53,504 bases of DNA. Source: Tidjanibacter sp. Its GTDB lineage: Bacteria > Bacteroidota > Bacteroidia > Bacteroidales > Rikenellaceae. The translations under genes were made by a program, and so were the position numbers. Positions within the stretch are counted from its first letter, which is position 1. Every line of letters starts with the position of its first letter. The stretch is from the NCBI GenBank assembly GCA_017466345.1, contig JAFTUI010000021.1, forward strand, positions 1 to 53,504, given 5' to 3'. Below the pieces are notes generated by a model. That model did no database searches and was not told the origin of the DNA. It saw only the letters and a program-made list of their open reading frames with translations. Positions 29,416-37,700 of the stretch are shown here, piece after piece.

Positions 29416-29421
29416 ATACAT

Positions 29422-29679
29422 ATGAGTAAGACCGTTACCTATTACCCTCAGGGCGTATGCTCGCGCCAATTCGACATCGTTTTGAGCGATGAGGGAGTAA
29501 TCGAAAGTGTGACCATAATTGGTGGTTGTGCGGGCAACACACAAGGCCTTGCTGTGCTCGCCAAAGGACGCCGCTTGGATGAGGTCGCAAAACTCCTCAG
29601 GGGCATTGACTGCAAGGGCAAAGGAACATCCTGCCCCGACCAATTGGCAAGGGCATTGGAAGAAATAATTGAGAATTGA
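29422..29679 (+). CDS. TSCPD domain protein (TIGR03905-like)
   Basis: The 85-residue protein carries the diagnostic GTSCPDQLARAL motif, with two further cysteines in VCSRQF and GGCAGNTQGL, matching the stand-alone TSCPD family. The same domain occurs at the C-terminus of B12-dependent ribonucleotide reductases. The role of the free-standing form is not established. The end (EEIIEN) is encoded by an AATTGAG unit. It is followed by the promoter of the export operon. Confidence 0.85.
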   Translation: MSKTVTYYPQGVCSRQFDIVLSDEGVIESVTIIGGCAGNTQGLAVLAKGRRLDEVAKLLRGIDCKGKGTSCPDQLARALEEIIEN

Positions 29680-29695
29680 TAAAAAAACACTTTTT

Positions 29696-29728
29696 TTTGT
29701 CAATTCTCAATTTTAATAGGTATATTTG
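29696..29728 (+). promoter_or_regulatory. Promoter of the Wza-Wzc operon
   Basis: TTTG (29696-29699), 21 bases, then TATATTTG (29721-29728) match TTTG-N19-21-TAnnTTTG. The start codon of the export lipoprotein is 43 bases further on. The spacer consists of AATTCTCAATTTT, so a repeat unit forms part of the promoter. Confidence 0.75.
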
Positions 29729-29771
29729 TCCGCTTATTATGCTTATTAACTAAATAATCAGATAGTAGACT

Positions 29772-30590
29772 ATGTTCAAAAAGCTCATTTTGTGCGCCTT
29801 TGCAGCAGTTATCTTTGCATCGTGCGGCAGTCACACAGACCTCGCCTATTTCCAAGAGATAGTCGAGAGTGGTGCTCTCGAAAGCACTTCGGGACAACTA
29901 AACACTATCCAACCTGGCGATGTGCTAACCATCTCGGTGTCATCCTCTACACCCGAACTTGCCATCCCCTACAACCTCTTCTCGTCACGCTCGCAGATTG
30001 CCAGCAGTGTGTCGGCAGCCAACTCTTCGAGCAAGGTCATCTCGAATGTGTCGTATGAGGGATATACGGTTGATAGCGAAGGCAACATTCAATTCCCCGT
30101 TTTGGGCGAAATACACGTTGCAGGTCTTACCCGTGCCGAGATTGCCGACAAAATCAAAGGTATGCTCGGAGATGTTATGCCCAACCCCGTTGTTACCGTA
30201 ACGCTCATCAACTTCTACGTTACAGTAATTGGCGAGGTGTCGCGCCCCGGCACTTACAACTTCCCCGGCGACAGGCTTACACTCTTGGAGGCTCTCGGTT
30301 TTGCTGGCGACCTTAGTGTCTATGGCAACCGCGAGAGGGTTATGGTCATCCGCGAGGAGAATGGCGGAAGGCACGTTGAGATTATGAACCTCAAATCGAA
30401 AAACATCTTCAATTCGCCCTACTTCTATTTGAAGCAGAACGATGTAGTCTATGTGGAGGCAGTGGGCGCAAAGGCTAAGTCTGTATCGACCTTTACAACC
30501 TACTTCCCCGTCATCACTTCGCTTGCATCGCTCGGAACTTCGATTGCAATGATGATTTACTATGTAACATACGCTTCGCGTCTTAGATAA
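29772..30590 (+). CDS. Polysaccharide export lipoprotein, Wza-like
   Basis: The 272 residues begin MFKKLILCAFAAVIFASCGS, a lipoprotein signal with lipobox FASC. The polysaccharide export domain follows (IQPGDVLTISVSSSTPELA; VDSEGNIQFPVLGEIHVAG), then an SLBB-type domain (YVTVIGEVSRPGTYNFPGDR). A C-terminal hydrophobic segment (YFPVITSLASLGTSIAMMIYYV) would span the outer membrane. It pairs with the Wzc-like gene 8 bases downstream to form a trans-envelope exporter. Confidence 0.9.
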   Translation: MFKKLILCAFAAVIFASCGSHTDLAYFQEIVESGALESTSGQLNTIQPGDVLTISVSSSTPELAIPYNLFSSRSQIASSVSAANSSSKVISNVSYEGYTVDSEGNIQFPVLGEIHVAGLTRAEIADKIKGMLGDVMPNPVVTVTLINFYVTVIGEVSRPGTYNFPGDRLTLLEALGFAGDLSVYGNRERVMVIREENGGRHVEIMNLKSKNIFNSPYFYLKQNDVVYVEAVGAKAKSVSTFTTYFPVITSLASLGTSIAMMIYYVTYASRLR

Positions 30591-30598
30591 TCGTGACT

Positions 30599-33064
30599 AT
30601 GGAAACAAACAAATATAATCAGCAAAACAACAACCTCGCACAGCAGAATAGCGAGGACGATGGCTTGGACCTCTCTTTGAGTAGTATTTGGAAATTCTTT
30701 ACGGGCAACTGGTTTTGGTTCCTCATTTCGGTTGTAATATGCTTGGGAGCAGGTATGCTCTACTGCAAGGTATCGCCCAAAATCTACTCCTCATCGGCTC
30801 TCATCTACGTTGATGAGAATGCTTCGCGTAGTGTGAAGTCGGACGTTACCACTATGACAAACTTCCGTATGATGCGACAGACCTCGGTGGTAGACAATGA
30901 GGCTGCCATCCTCCGCTCGCTAACACTTATGGAGAAGGTTGTTGACAACCTCAACTTGAACGTTGTCTATAAGAAACCCGCCAAACTCCGCAAAGTGGAG
31001 GTCTATGCCCCCACAATGCCCGCACACGTTGTCGTTGACTCGTTGGTAAGAGGTTGCTTGGTTGAGATGAACCTTGCAGAAGAGAGCGTTAGTGGTGTGG
31101 TTAAGTACACCCTGCCAGAGGGCGAGAAGAGAGAACTGAAATTCACTTCGGAGTACAACAAACCCATCTATGGCGAGATGGGTATCTTCCGCATTGTGAA
31201 GAATAAGACCTACGCCAAAGAGTATGCCGAAGCTATCGATAAAAACAATAAATTTGAGGTTAGTGTTACGAGTGTAAGGAACGCAGCTCGTGCCCTCGCT
31301 TCAATCCTTAATGTAGCACCTTCGAGCAAGACCACGAGTCTTATTTCGGTAGGTGTTAAGAGTGCTGTACCTCAGAAGTCGGCTGACATCGTAAACGAAC
31401 TCATCTACGTCTACAACGAAGATGCTAAGGAGGGCGAGAGGGCTGTTGCTCGTGCCACTATGCAGTTTGTTGACGAGCGTTTGGCAATTGTTGGTGGCGA
31501 CTTGGATATGGTGGATAGCGATGTGGCAAACTACCGCAAAAATGCCAAAAGTATCAACCCGGAGTCGGAGGCAAGCATCTATGTACAGACCGCTTCGCGC
31601 TTGGAGAACGATGCTGTGGAGATTGAGACCCAAATCAGCATTCTTGGCGATGTGCTCGCATCTGTGAAGGCTGTGAATGGTCAGGTGGAGTTGGTACCTA
31701 ACCTGGGTGTTTCGGACTCCTCGCTCAACACTATGATTGGTGAGTACAATGATGTTGTACTGCAATTTAAGATGATGGGTGGCGATGCCAACCTCAGCAA
31801 CCCTTCGGTTAGTGCGACCAGAGATAGGGCTCTCTCGCTGCAAACACTGCTTCCTGCATCAATCAAAAACTTGCAGAGCTCTTTGGAGGTGCGCTTGCGC
31901 TCGGTAAACAAGCAGATTGCCGAGAACGAGGACAAGGTAAGCAACCTCCCCGCAGTGGAGAAAGGCGCCCAGTCCATCTTGCGTAACCAGCAGATTAAGG
32001 TTAAGATCTATGAGTACCTGCTCAACAAACGCGAGGAGACCAGCCTGAAATTGGCAACCACAGCTCCCGTTTCGCGAGTTATTGATCCCGCAATTCCTGC
32101 CACAACCCCCATCTCGCCTCGCACGATGATGATTATGCTCTTGGCTCTGATTATGGGCTTTGTAATTCCTGTGGTGGTTATCTTCGTAGCTGAGGCTTTG
32201 CGCACCAAGGTTTACTCCGTTGAGGAGGTAGAGACAGCCATTGGCAACCTTGTTCCTATTGTGGGTGCTATCCCCTCTAAGGATGCCCGCCATACCAGCG
32301 ACATTATGGTAACACCCAACAGTCGCGACTCGATTGCCGAGGCGTTCCGTATGGTGCGTACCAACATCGACTTTATGATGCCTAAGGGCGGTAAGGTTAT
32401 TATGACAACCTCTACGGTTCCTTCGGAGGGTAAGACCACTATGGCCTTGAACATTGCGCTGTCGTTTGTCATCACAGGCAAGAAGGTAGTCATCGTTGAT
32501 ATGGATATGCGTAAGGGCTCTATGGAGCAGCGCTTGGGTGCTAAACACCAGAGTAAAGGTATTGTATCGTACCTTATGGGCACCGAGACCAACATCGACA
32601 ACCTGATTGTTAAGAATTGTGTGCACGGTGTGGATGCTCTCTTCGTGGGTACCATTCCTCCCAACCCTGCCGAGCTTATTATGCGCCCTGAGACTGACGC
32701 TTTGTTCGAGGAGTTGAAGAAAGTATACGACTATATCATTGTCGATACAGCACCTATCGCGCTCGTTACCGACACTCAGGTCATCAACCGTTTGGCAGAC
32801 ATCACGCTCTACTGTATGCGTATGGGCCACACCGAGAAGGTGAGCCTTGATACCGTCAAAGCCATCTCGCAACGTAAGTCGCTCAACAACCTTGGCGTAC
32901 TTATTTCGCAGGTTGGCGTAGGCAAACTCTACTATGGTGGCGAGAAGAAGAGCACCAACTTTGGTTATGGCTACGGTTATGGCTATGGCTATGGCTCACG
33001 CGACACCAAGAAAGAGACCGTATTCCACAGGATTCTCAATTTGCTAAAAAAGAGGAAAAAATAA
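30599..33064 (+). CDS. Wzc-like chain-length regulator / BY-kinase
   Basis: The 821-residue inner-membrane protein co-polymerises capsule or exopolysaccharide and autophosphorylates on tyrosine. A Wzz domain is bounded by two membrane helices (WFWFLISVVICLGAGMLY; MMIMLLALIMGFVIPVVVIFV) around a long coiled periplasmic part. A cytoplasmic kinase follows with Walker A PSEGKTT, A' VVIVDMDMRKGS and Walker B YIIVDTAPI. The tail is a tyrosine cluster of five YG repeats (FGYGYGYGYGYGSRD). I use the ATG at 30599; an in-frame GTG lies at 30593. No glycosyltransferases follow, so this is a two-gene export unit. Confidence 0.93.
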   Translation: METNKYNQQNNNLAQQNSEDDGLDLSLSSIWKFFTGNWFWFLISVVICLGAGMLYCKVSPKIYSSSALIYVDENASRSVKSDVTTMTNFRMMRQTSVVDNEAAILRSLTLMEKVVDNLNLNVVYKKPAKLRKVEVYAPTMPAHVVVDSLVRGCLVEMNLAEESVSGVVKYTLPEGEKRELKFTSEYNKPIYGEMGIFRIVKNKTYAKEYAEAIDKNNKFEVSVTSVRNAARALASILNVAPSSKTTSLISVGVKSAVPQKSADIVNELIYVYNEDAKEGERAVARATMQFVDERLAIVGGDLDMVDSDVANYRKNAKSINPESEASIYVQTASRLENDAVEIETQISILGDVLASVKAVNGQVELVPNLGVSDSSLNTMIGEYNDVVLQFKMMGGDANLSNPSVSATRDRALSLQTLLPASIKNLQSSLEVRLRSVNKQIAENEDKVSNLPAVEKGAQSILRNQQIKVKIYEYLLNKREETSLKLATTAPVSRVIDPAIPATTPISPRTMMIMLLALIMGFVIPVVVIFVAEALRTKVYSVEEVETAIGNLVPIVGAIPSKDARHTSDIMVTPNSRDSIAEAFRMVRTNIDFMMPKGGKVIMTTSTVPSEGKTTMALNIALSFVITGKKVVIVDMDMRKGSMEQRLGAKHQSKGIVSYLMGTETNIDNLIVKNCVHGVDALFVGTIPPNPAELIMRPETDALFEELKKVYDYIIVDTAPIALVTDTQVINRLADITLYCMRMGHTEKVSLDTVKAISQRKSLNNLGVLISQVGVGKLYYGGEKKSTNFGYGYGYGYGYGSRDTKKETVFHRILNLLKKRKK

Positions 33065-33105
33065 AAAAAGTTAAGCAAATTGTATCTTTAATAAAAAACT
33101 TTTTA

Positions 33106-33113
33106 TACCTTTG
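33106..33113 (+). promoter_or_regulatory. -7 element upstream of the histone-like gene
   Basis: TACCTTTG matches TAnnTTTG and lies 52 bases before the start codon. At -33 only CTTTA is present, so the match is partial. Confidence 0.5.
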
Positions 33114-33164
33114 CGTAAAGGGTTAGAATTAAGACCATTATAAACTTAAATAAAACTTACAATT

Positions 33165-33338
33165 ATGCAACAGTTAGTAGAGAAAATCAACGCTCAGATT
33201 GAGCTTTTCCAGGCAAACGCTAAACTCCAAGTTGAGAAAGGTAACAAAGCTGCCGGCACCCGTGCTCGTAAAGCTGCTTTGGAGCTCTCGAAACTTATGA
33301 AAGACTTCCGTAAAGCATCGGTTGAGGCTGCTAAATAA
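33165..33338 (+). CDS. Histone H1-like nucleoid protein
   Basis: This 57-residue protein (begins MQQLVEKINAQIELFQANAK, ends RKASVEAAK) is rich in Lys, Ala and Arg and should be largely helical. The block KGNKAAGTRARKAALELSKL followed by MKDFRKA matches the short Bacteroidota histone H1/Hc1-like family, thought to bind DNA. It has its own -7 element and a strong terminator, and is probably well expressed. Confidence 0.82.
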   Translation: MQQLVEKINAQIELFQANAKLQVEKGNKAAGTRARKAALELSKLMKDFRKASVEAAK

Positions 33339-33358
33339 GCCAACCTCAATAGACAAAA

Positions 33359-33399
33359 GAGTGGAAAACCTATCCGATGGGTTTTCCACTCTTTTTTTG
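33359..33399 (+). terminator. Rho-independent terminator of the histone-like gene
   Basis: A 13-bp stem, AGAGTGGAAAACC with GGTTTTCCACTCT (one extra G at the loop), has a loop of about 8 bases and is followed by TTTTTTT. It begins 20 bases after the stop codon. Confidence 0.9.
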
Positions 33400-33432
33400 T
33401 ACTCCTCCCTGCGACCTCCTCTCTACCTCCTC

Positions 33433-33903
33433 TCAGCCTCTCTTTTTGCTCCGTAGAGGCAGTAGTAGGGCATCGAATGAGTAACGCCCTCCGCCACTGA
33501 TGAGCAGTGTTACATATATGCCAGCATAGACCACCTTCAACTCCCCTTCGGCAAAACTCTGATGCGGAAAGAAGAACAGTGCCGCCCCAAGCATCATCAC
33601 AGCCATCACAGCCGAGGTTAGACGTGTTAGGAAACCAACGGTTATCATCACACCGGCTACCACCTCCACAATCCCCACAAGACTCACAACCTCGGCAGCG
33701 CTCAACCCCAATATAGAGGGATACTCCCCCTCCAACCAGGGATATTGCTGCGACTTGGTTATTGCCTGGGTGAAGAGAATTGCCCCTATGAATAGACGCA
33801 AGAAGAGGGTTGCTTTGTCGGCTGAGCCAAACGCCAATGGCGTACTCTCAGGTGACTTTGCAGATTTATGATTATCCCCTTGGTGGTGTGTTTTGTTTTC
33901 CAT
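33433..33903 (-). CDS. DoxX family membrane protein
   Basis: The 156 residues contain a polar N-terminus (HHQGDNHKSAKSPEST) and four hydrophobic helices. The DoxX pattern is visible: LFLRLFIGAILFTQAITK, LVGIVEVVAGVMITVGFLTR, AVMAVMMLGAALFFF and VVYAGIYVTLLISGGGRYSFD. The family is loosely linked to quinone redox chemistry; the substrate here is unknown. It converges with the histone-like gene, whose terminator lies 34 bases away. Confidence 0.85.
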   Translation of the reverse strand: MENKTHHQGDNHKSAKSPESTPLAFGSADKATLFLRLFIGAILFTQAITKSQQYPWLEGEYPSILGLSAAEVVSLVGIVEVVAGVMITVGFLTRLTSAVMAVMMLGAALFFFPHQSFAEGELKVVYAGIYVTLLISGGGRYSFDALLLPLRSKKRG

Positions 33904-33949
33904 AAAGCGTTTTTGGCAACAAAATACAAACCCCGTGCCTGAGAAAAGG

Positions 33950-34423
33950 GGAGTTGAGAGTTTATTGTAAGGACATTAAAGACATTAAGGACATTAAGGA
34001 CATTAAACTCCTATAAGCCCTATAAGCCCTATAAGCCCTATAAGCCTTATAAGCCTTAGGACTATTGACGTTAGACGTTAGACGTTAGACAAAAACAACA
34101 GACCTCTCCCGCCTTCGGCACCCTCCCCTAACTTAGGGGAGGGTTACCAAGCAGTAAAAGTGCATATAAGCGAGTGCATTTTAGGCGGAGGCGTAACGCC
34201 TCTTTTGTGCAGGGATTTCTACCGACACAAAAAACGATTTTCGCGGAGGGATTTTTGTGCCAAACAAGACGTAAAAGTCACCAACAAGATGCGCTTTGGA
34301 AAAACGATTTTCGCGGAGGAAATTTTGTGCCAAACAAGAAGGCGAGTCCGCAGTTTGCTTAACGCAAATGAGGAACTCGCCTATCGCTGTGCGGTGCAAA
34401 ATTTACCCGCGAAAATCGTTTTT
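33950..34423 (+). repeat. Composite intergenic repeat, copy I (best-preserved palindrome)
   Basis: A 518-base gap with no gene. TTAAGGACA 9-mers lie at 33970-34008, CCTATAAGC 9-mers at about 34010-34057 and GACGTTAG 8-mers at 34066-34090. The CTCCCCTAACTTAGGGGAG module is at 34098-34143, then a type-2 left half with sub-hairpin GGAGGCGTAACGCCTC. A second, incomplete left arm is at 34229-34252. The full palindrome has a perfect 17-bp outer stem (34300-34316 with 34407-34423), middle stem AAATTTTGTGCC (34320-34331) with GGTGCAAAATTT (34393-34404), and inner stem GGCGAGT (34341-34347) with ACTCGCC (34375-34381). Confidence 0.9.
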
Positions 34424-34736
34424 AGAGGTTTTTCTCGATTTTGGCACGAAGATCCCCCTCCGAGCAAGCACCTACCTGCTTGTCTACAAGCTCGCCATTC
34501 TTAACGAATACGATGGTGGGGATGTTGCGAACCGAGAATTTCACGGGAACATCGTTTGCCTCGTCTACGTTGCATTTGCCAATGTTGGCTTTGCCCTCGA
34601 ACTCCTCGGCGAGTTTCTCTACGATGGGACCAATCATACGGCAAGGACCGCACCACTCTGCCCAAAAATCAATAACCAAAAGTTTGCTGTCGGCTGCCAA
34701 CTCAGCGTAGTTGGCGTCATTAATTACAAGTGCCAT
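34422..34736 (-). CDS. trxA: Thioredoxin
   Basis: The 104-residue cytoplasmic disulfide reductase has the active site WCGPC (Cys29, Cys32), the cis-proline segment RNIPTIVFVKNG and standard thioredoxin length. It lies 51 bases downstream of dnaE on the same strand. Its stop codon overlaps the last bases of palindrome I, so the transcript ends in that structure. Confidence 0.97.
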   Translation of the reverse strand: MALVINDANYAELAADSKLLVIDFWAEWCGPCRMIGPIVEKLAEEFEGKANIGKCNVDEANDVPVKFSVRNIPTIVFVKNGELVDKQVGACSEGDLRAKIEKNL

Positions 34737-34787
34737 AGTTGTTTGTGTGTTTTAATAATAGATTAGTGTATAAAATTTTGTGTCTTT

Positions 34788-37700
34788 TTAGCTTATCAAC
34801 TTGAACGCTATGGCGTTGTCGCCAAAGAAGTCGAGCAACTCCTGCGTAACGCCCACTTTGAGTTTCTTGGGGTAGAACTGCACCGCCACGCCACTCTTCG
34901 AGTCGCACACCCTGAGTGTCAGTTTGGTCTTACCCTTAGACTTCTTGAAGCGTGTGGTAAGTTCCTCTCTCAACTCTGCCGTTAGGTCCTCAACGAAGAT
35001 GTTGATGTTCATCTCTTTGATAACCTCATCGCCCAAATCTTGCAATTGCGTAATTTGGTTAATCTTTGCCTCCAACTCCTCCTGATTGTAGGGTTTGGGG
35101 CGCACCGAGCCCTTAATCATAAGATAGTAGCCCTTGAAGAGGAATGGACGGAACTGCTCGTAGTCTTTGCCAAAGAGAGCAAATTCGTGTTCGCCCGAAT
35201 AATCCTCCAACTTGAACTTACCAAAGGGGCGACCCGTAGAGGTCATAAGATTTTGCACATCGGTTACCATACCACCTGCGACAAAATCCCTCTGCCCAAC
35301 GTCTGCAATGTTGGAAAACTTCGTGAGGGGCGTGTTGCAAACATAGCGTATAATTACCGAGTACTCGTCCAGAGGGTGGGAAGAGAGGTACATACCTGTC
35401 ATCTCCTTCTCGCGGTTGAGTGTTTCGAGCCTGCTCCACTCGGGCAGAGGTGGCAGTAGCGGTTTTTGGAGCGCCACATCCACCATACCTCCAAAGAGGC
35501 TCTGCTGTGCGTTGTTCTGGTCCTGCTGGAACTTCTGACCATAGCGCACAACCTGCTCCAAGAAGGTCACATCCGACTCCTTCTGTACCACGAAGAGTTT
35601 GCTGCGGTGGAAGCCCAAAATGGAGTCGAAGGCACCAGCAAGAGCCATATTCTCAATGGCTTTTTTATTTACCGTAGTGAGGTCTACCCTCTCTACGAAG
35701 TCGTATATATCCTTGAAGTCGCCACCGCGCTCACGCTCGGCAACAAGTTCTTTCACTGCTCCCTCGCCGACACCCTTGATGCCTGCCATACCGAAGCGAA
35801 TGTTACCCTCCTTGTCTGCCGAAAAGGTGTGAACACTCTTGTTGACATCGGGACCGAGCACCTTGATTTTCATCTTGCGTGCCTCGTCCATAAAGTTCGT
35901 CAGCTTGTCCATACTTGCCAAGTTACGACTCAGCAGTGCCGCCATAAACTCCGCAGGATAGTGGGCTTTCAGGTAGGCAGTCTGGTAGGCAACGTAGGCG
36001 TAGCAAGTGGCGTGCGACTTGTTGAAGGCGTAGGATGCAAAAGCCTCCCACTCGCTCCAAATTTTTTCGAGCGTGGGGACATCGTGCCCCTTCGCTGCCG
36101 CACCATCGATGAACTTGGGTTTCATCTTATCCAGCACCTCGCGTTGCTTCTTACCCATCGCCTTGCGGAGTGTATCTGCCTCGCCACCCGTGAAGCCTGC
36201 CAAGAGCTGCGAAAGCAACATCACCTGCTCCTGATAGACCGTAATACCATAGGTGTCGTAGAGGTACTTCTCCATCTCTGGGAAGTCGTAGGTAATCTGC
36301 TCTTTACCCTGCTTGCGGGCGATGAAGTTGGGGATCTTCTCCATAGGACCTGGACGATAGAGAGCATTCATCGCAATGAGGTCCTCCAAACGGGTGGGTT
36401 TGAGAGCCCTAAGGTGCTTTTTCATACCGGGCGACTCAAATTGGAACACACCTGTGGTGTCGCCGTGCGAGAAGAGCGCGTAGGTCTTCTTGTCGTCCAG
36501 CGGTATGGCATCTATATCAATAACCTTGCCCGTTGTGCGCTTTACGTTTTCCAGAGCGTCCTTGATGATGGAGAGGGTTTTCAGTCCCAAGAAGTCCATC
36601 TTGATAAGTCCCACGCTCTCCACAAACTTACCCTCAAACTGCACCACGTTAAGGTCTGCATCCTTTGCAGTAGCGATGGGTGCAAACTTTTCCAGATCGT
36701 CCTTGCCGATAATCACGCCACAGGCGTGGACACCCGTCTGACGCACCGAGCCCTCCAACTTCTCGGCATAGCGCAGAGTGTTCTGTATGAGGGGATTGTC
36801 GCTATTCTTCTCCGCCGCAAAGTCGCTCTGCGTCTCGTAGAGCCACTCGAAGGGAGTCTGTTTCTTACCGTTCTCAATCTTGTCGGGAATGAGTTTCGTA
36901 AGCCTATCGCTCTCGGGCAGGGGCAACTTCTGCACCCTCGCAACATCCTTGATAGCCATCTTGGGAGCCATCGTTCCGAAGGTAACAATCTGAGCCACAC
37001 GCTTCCTGCCATACTTCTCAATCACATAATTGAGCACATCTGCCCTGCCGTCCTCATCGAAGTCTACGTCCACATCGGGGAGCGATATACGGTCTGGATT
37101 GAGAAAACGCTCAAATAGCAGGTCGTACTTTATGGGGTCGATATTTGTGATTTTCAGACAGTATGCCACCACCGAGCCCGCTGCCGAGCCACGACCGGGG
37201 CCTACCGACACGCCCAACTCGCGAGCAGCGCGGATGTAGTCCCACACAATGAGGAAGTAGCCGGGGAAGCCCATATTCTCAATTACGGACAACTCGTAGG
37301 CGATACGCTTCTCCAACTCCTCGCCCAGCGTCTTGCCATACCTCACTCGTGCACCCTCATAGACAAGGTATGTGAGGTATTGGAACTGCTTGGCAACCGT
37401 TAGGCGCTCTCCCACTTCGGGGTGCTCCTCGGCATATTTATAGATGCTGTCCGCAGCGGCAATAGCCTCCTTCTCGGCCTCATCTTTGGTCTTTTTGAGG
37501 ATGCTCTCTTTGAGTTTTGCCTCGTCAATCGCGAGCGACTCGGGCACCTCAAAGTTGGGCATCAAGGGGTCGTGATTGAGGTTGTATTTCTCCACCTTCT
37601 CGGCAATCTCCACCGTTGTAGCAAGAGCCTCTGGGTAGTCAGCAAAGAGCTGCGCCATCTCCTCGGGACTCTTGAAGTACTCCTCGCCCGTATAGCGCAT

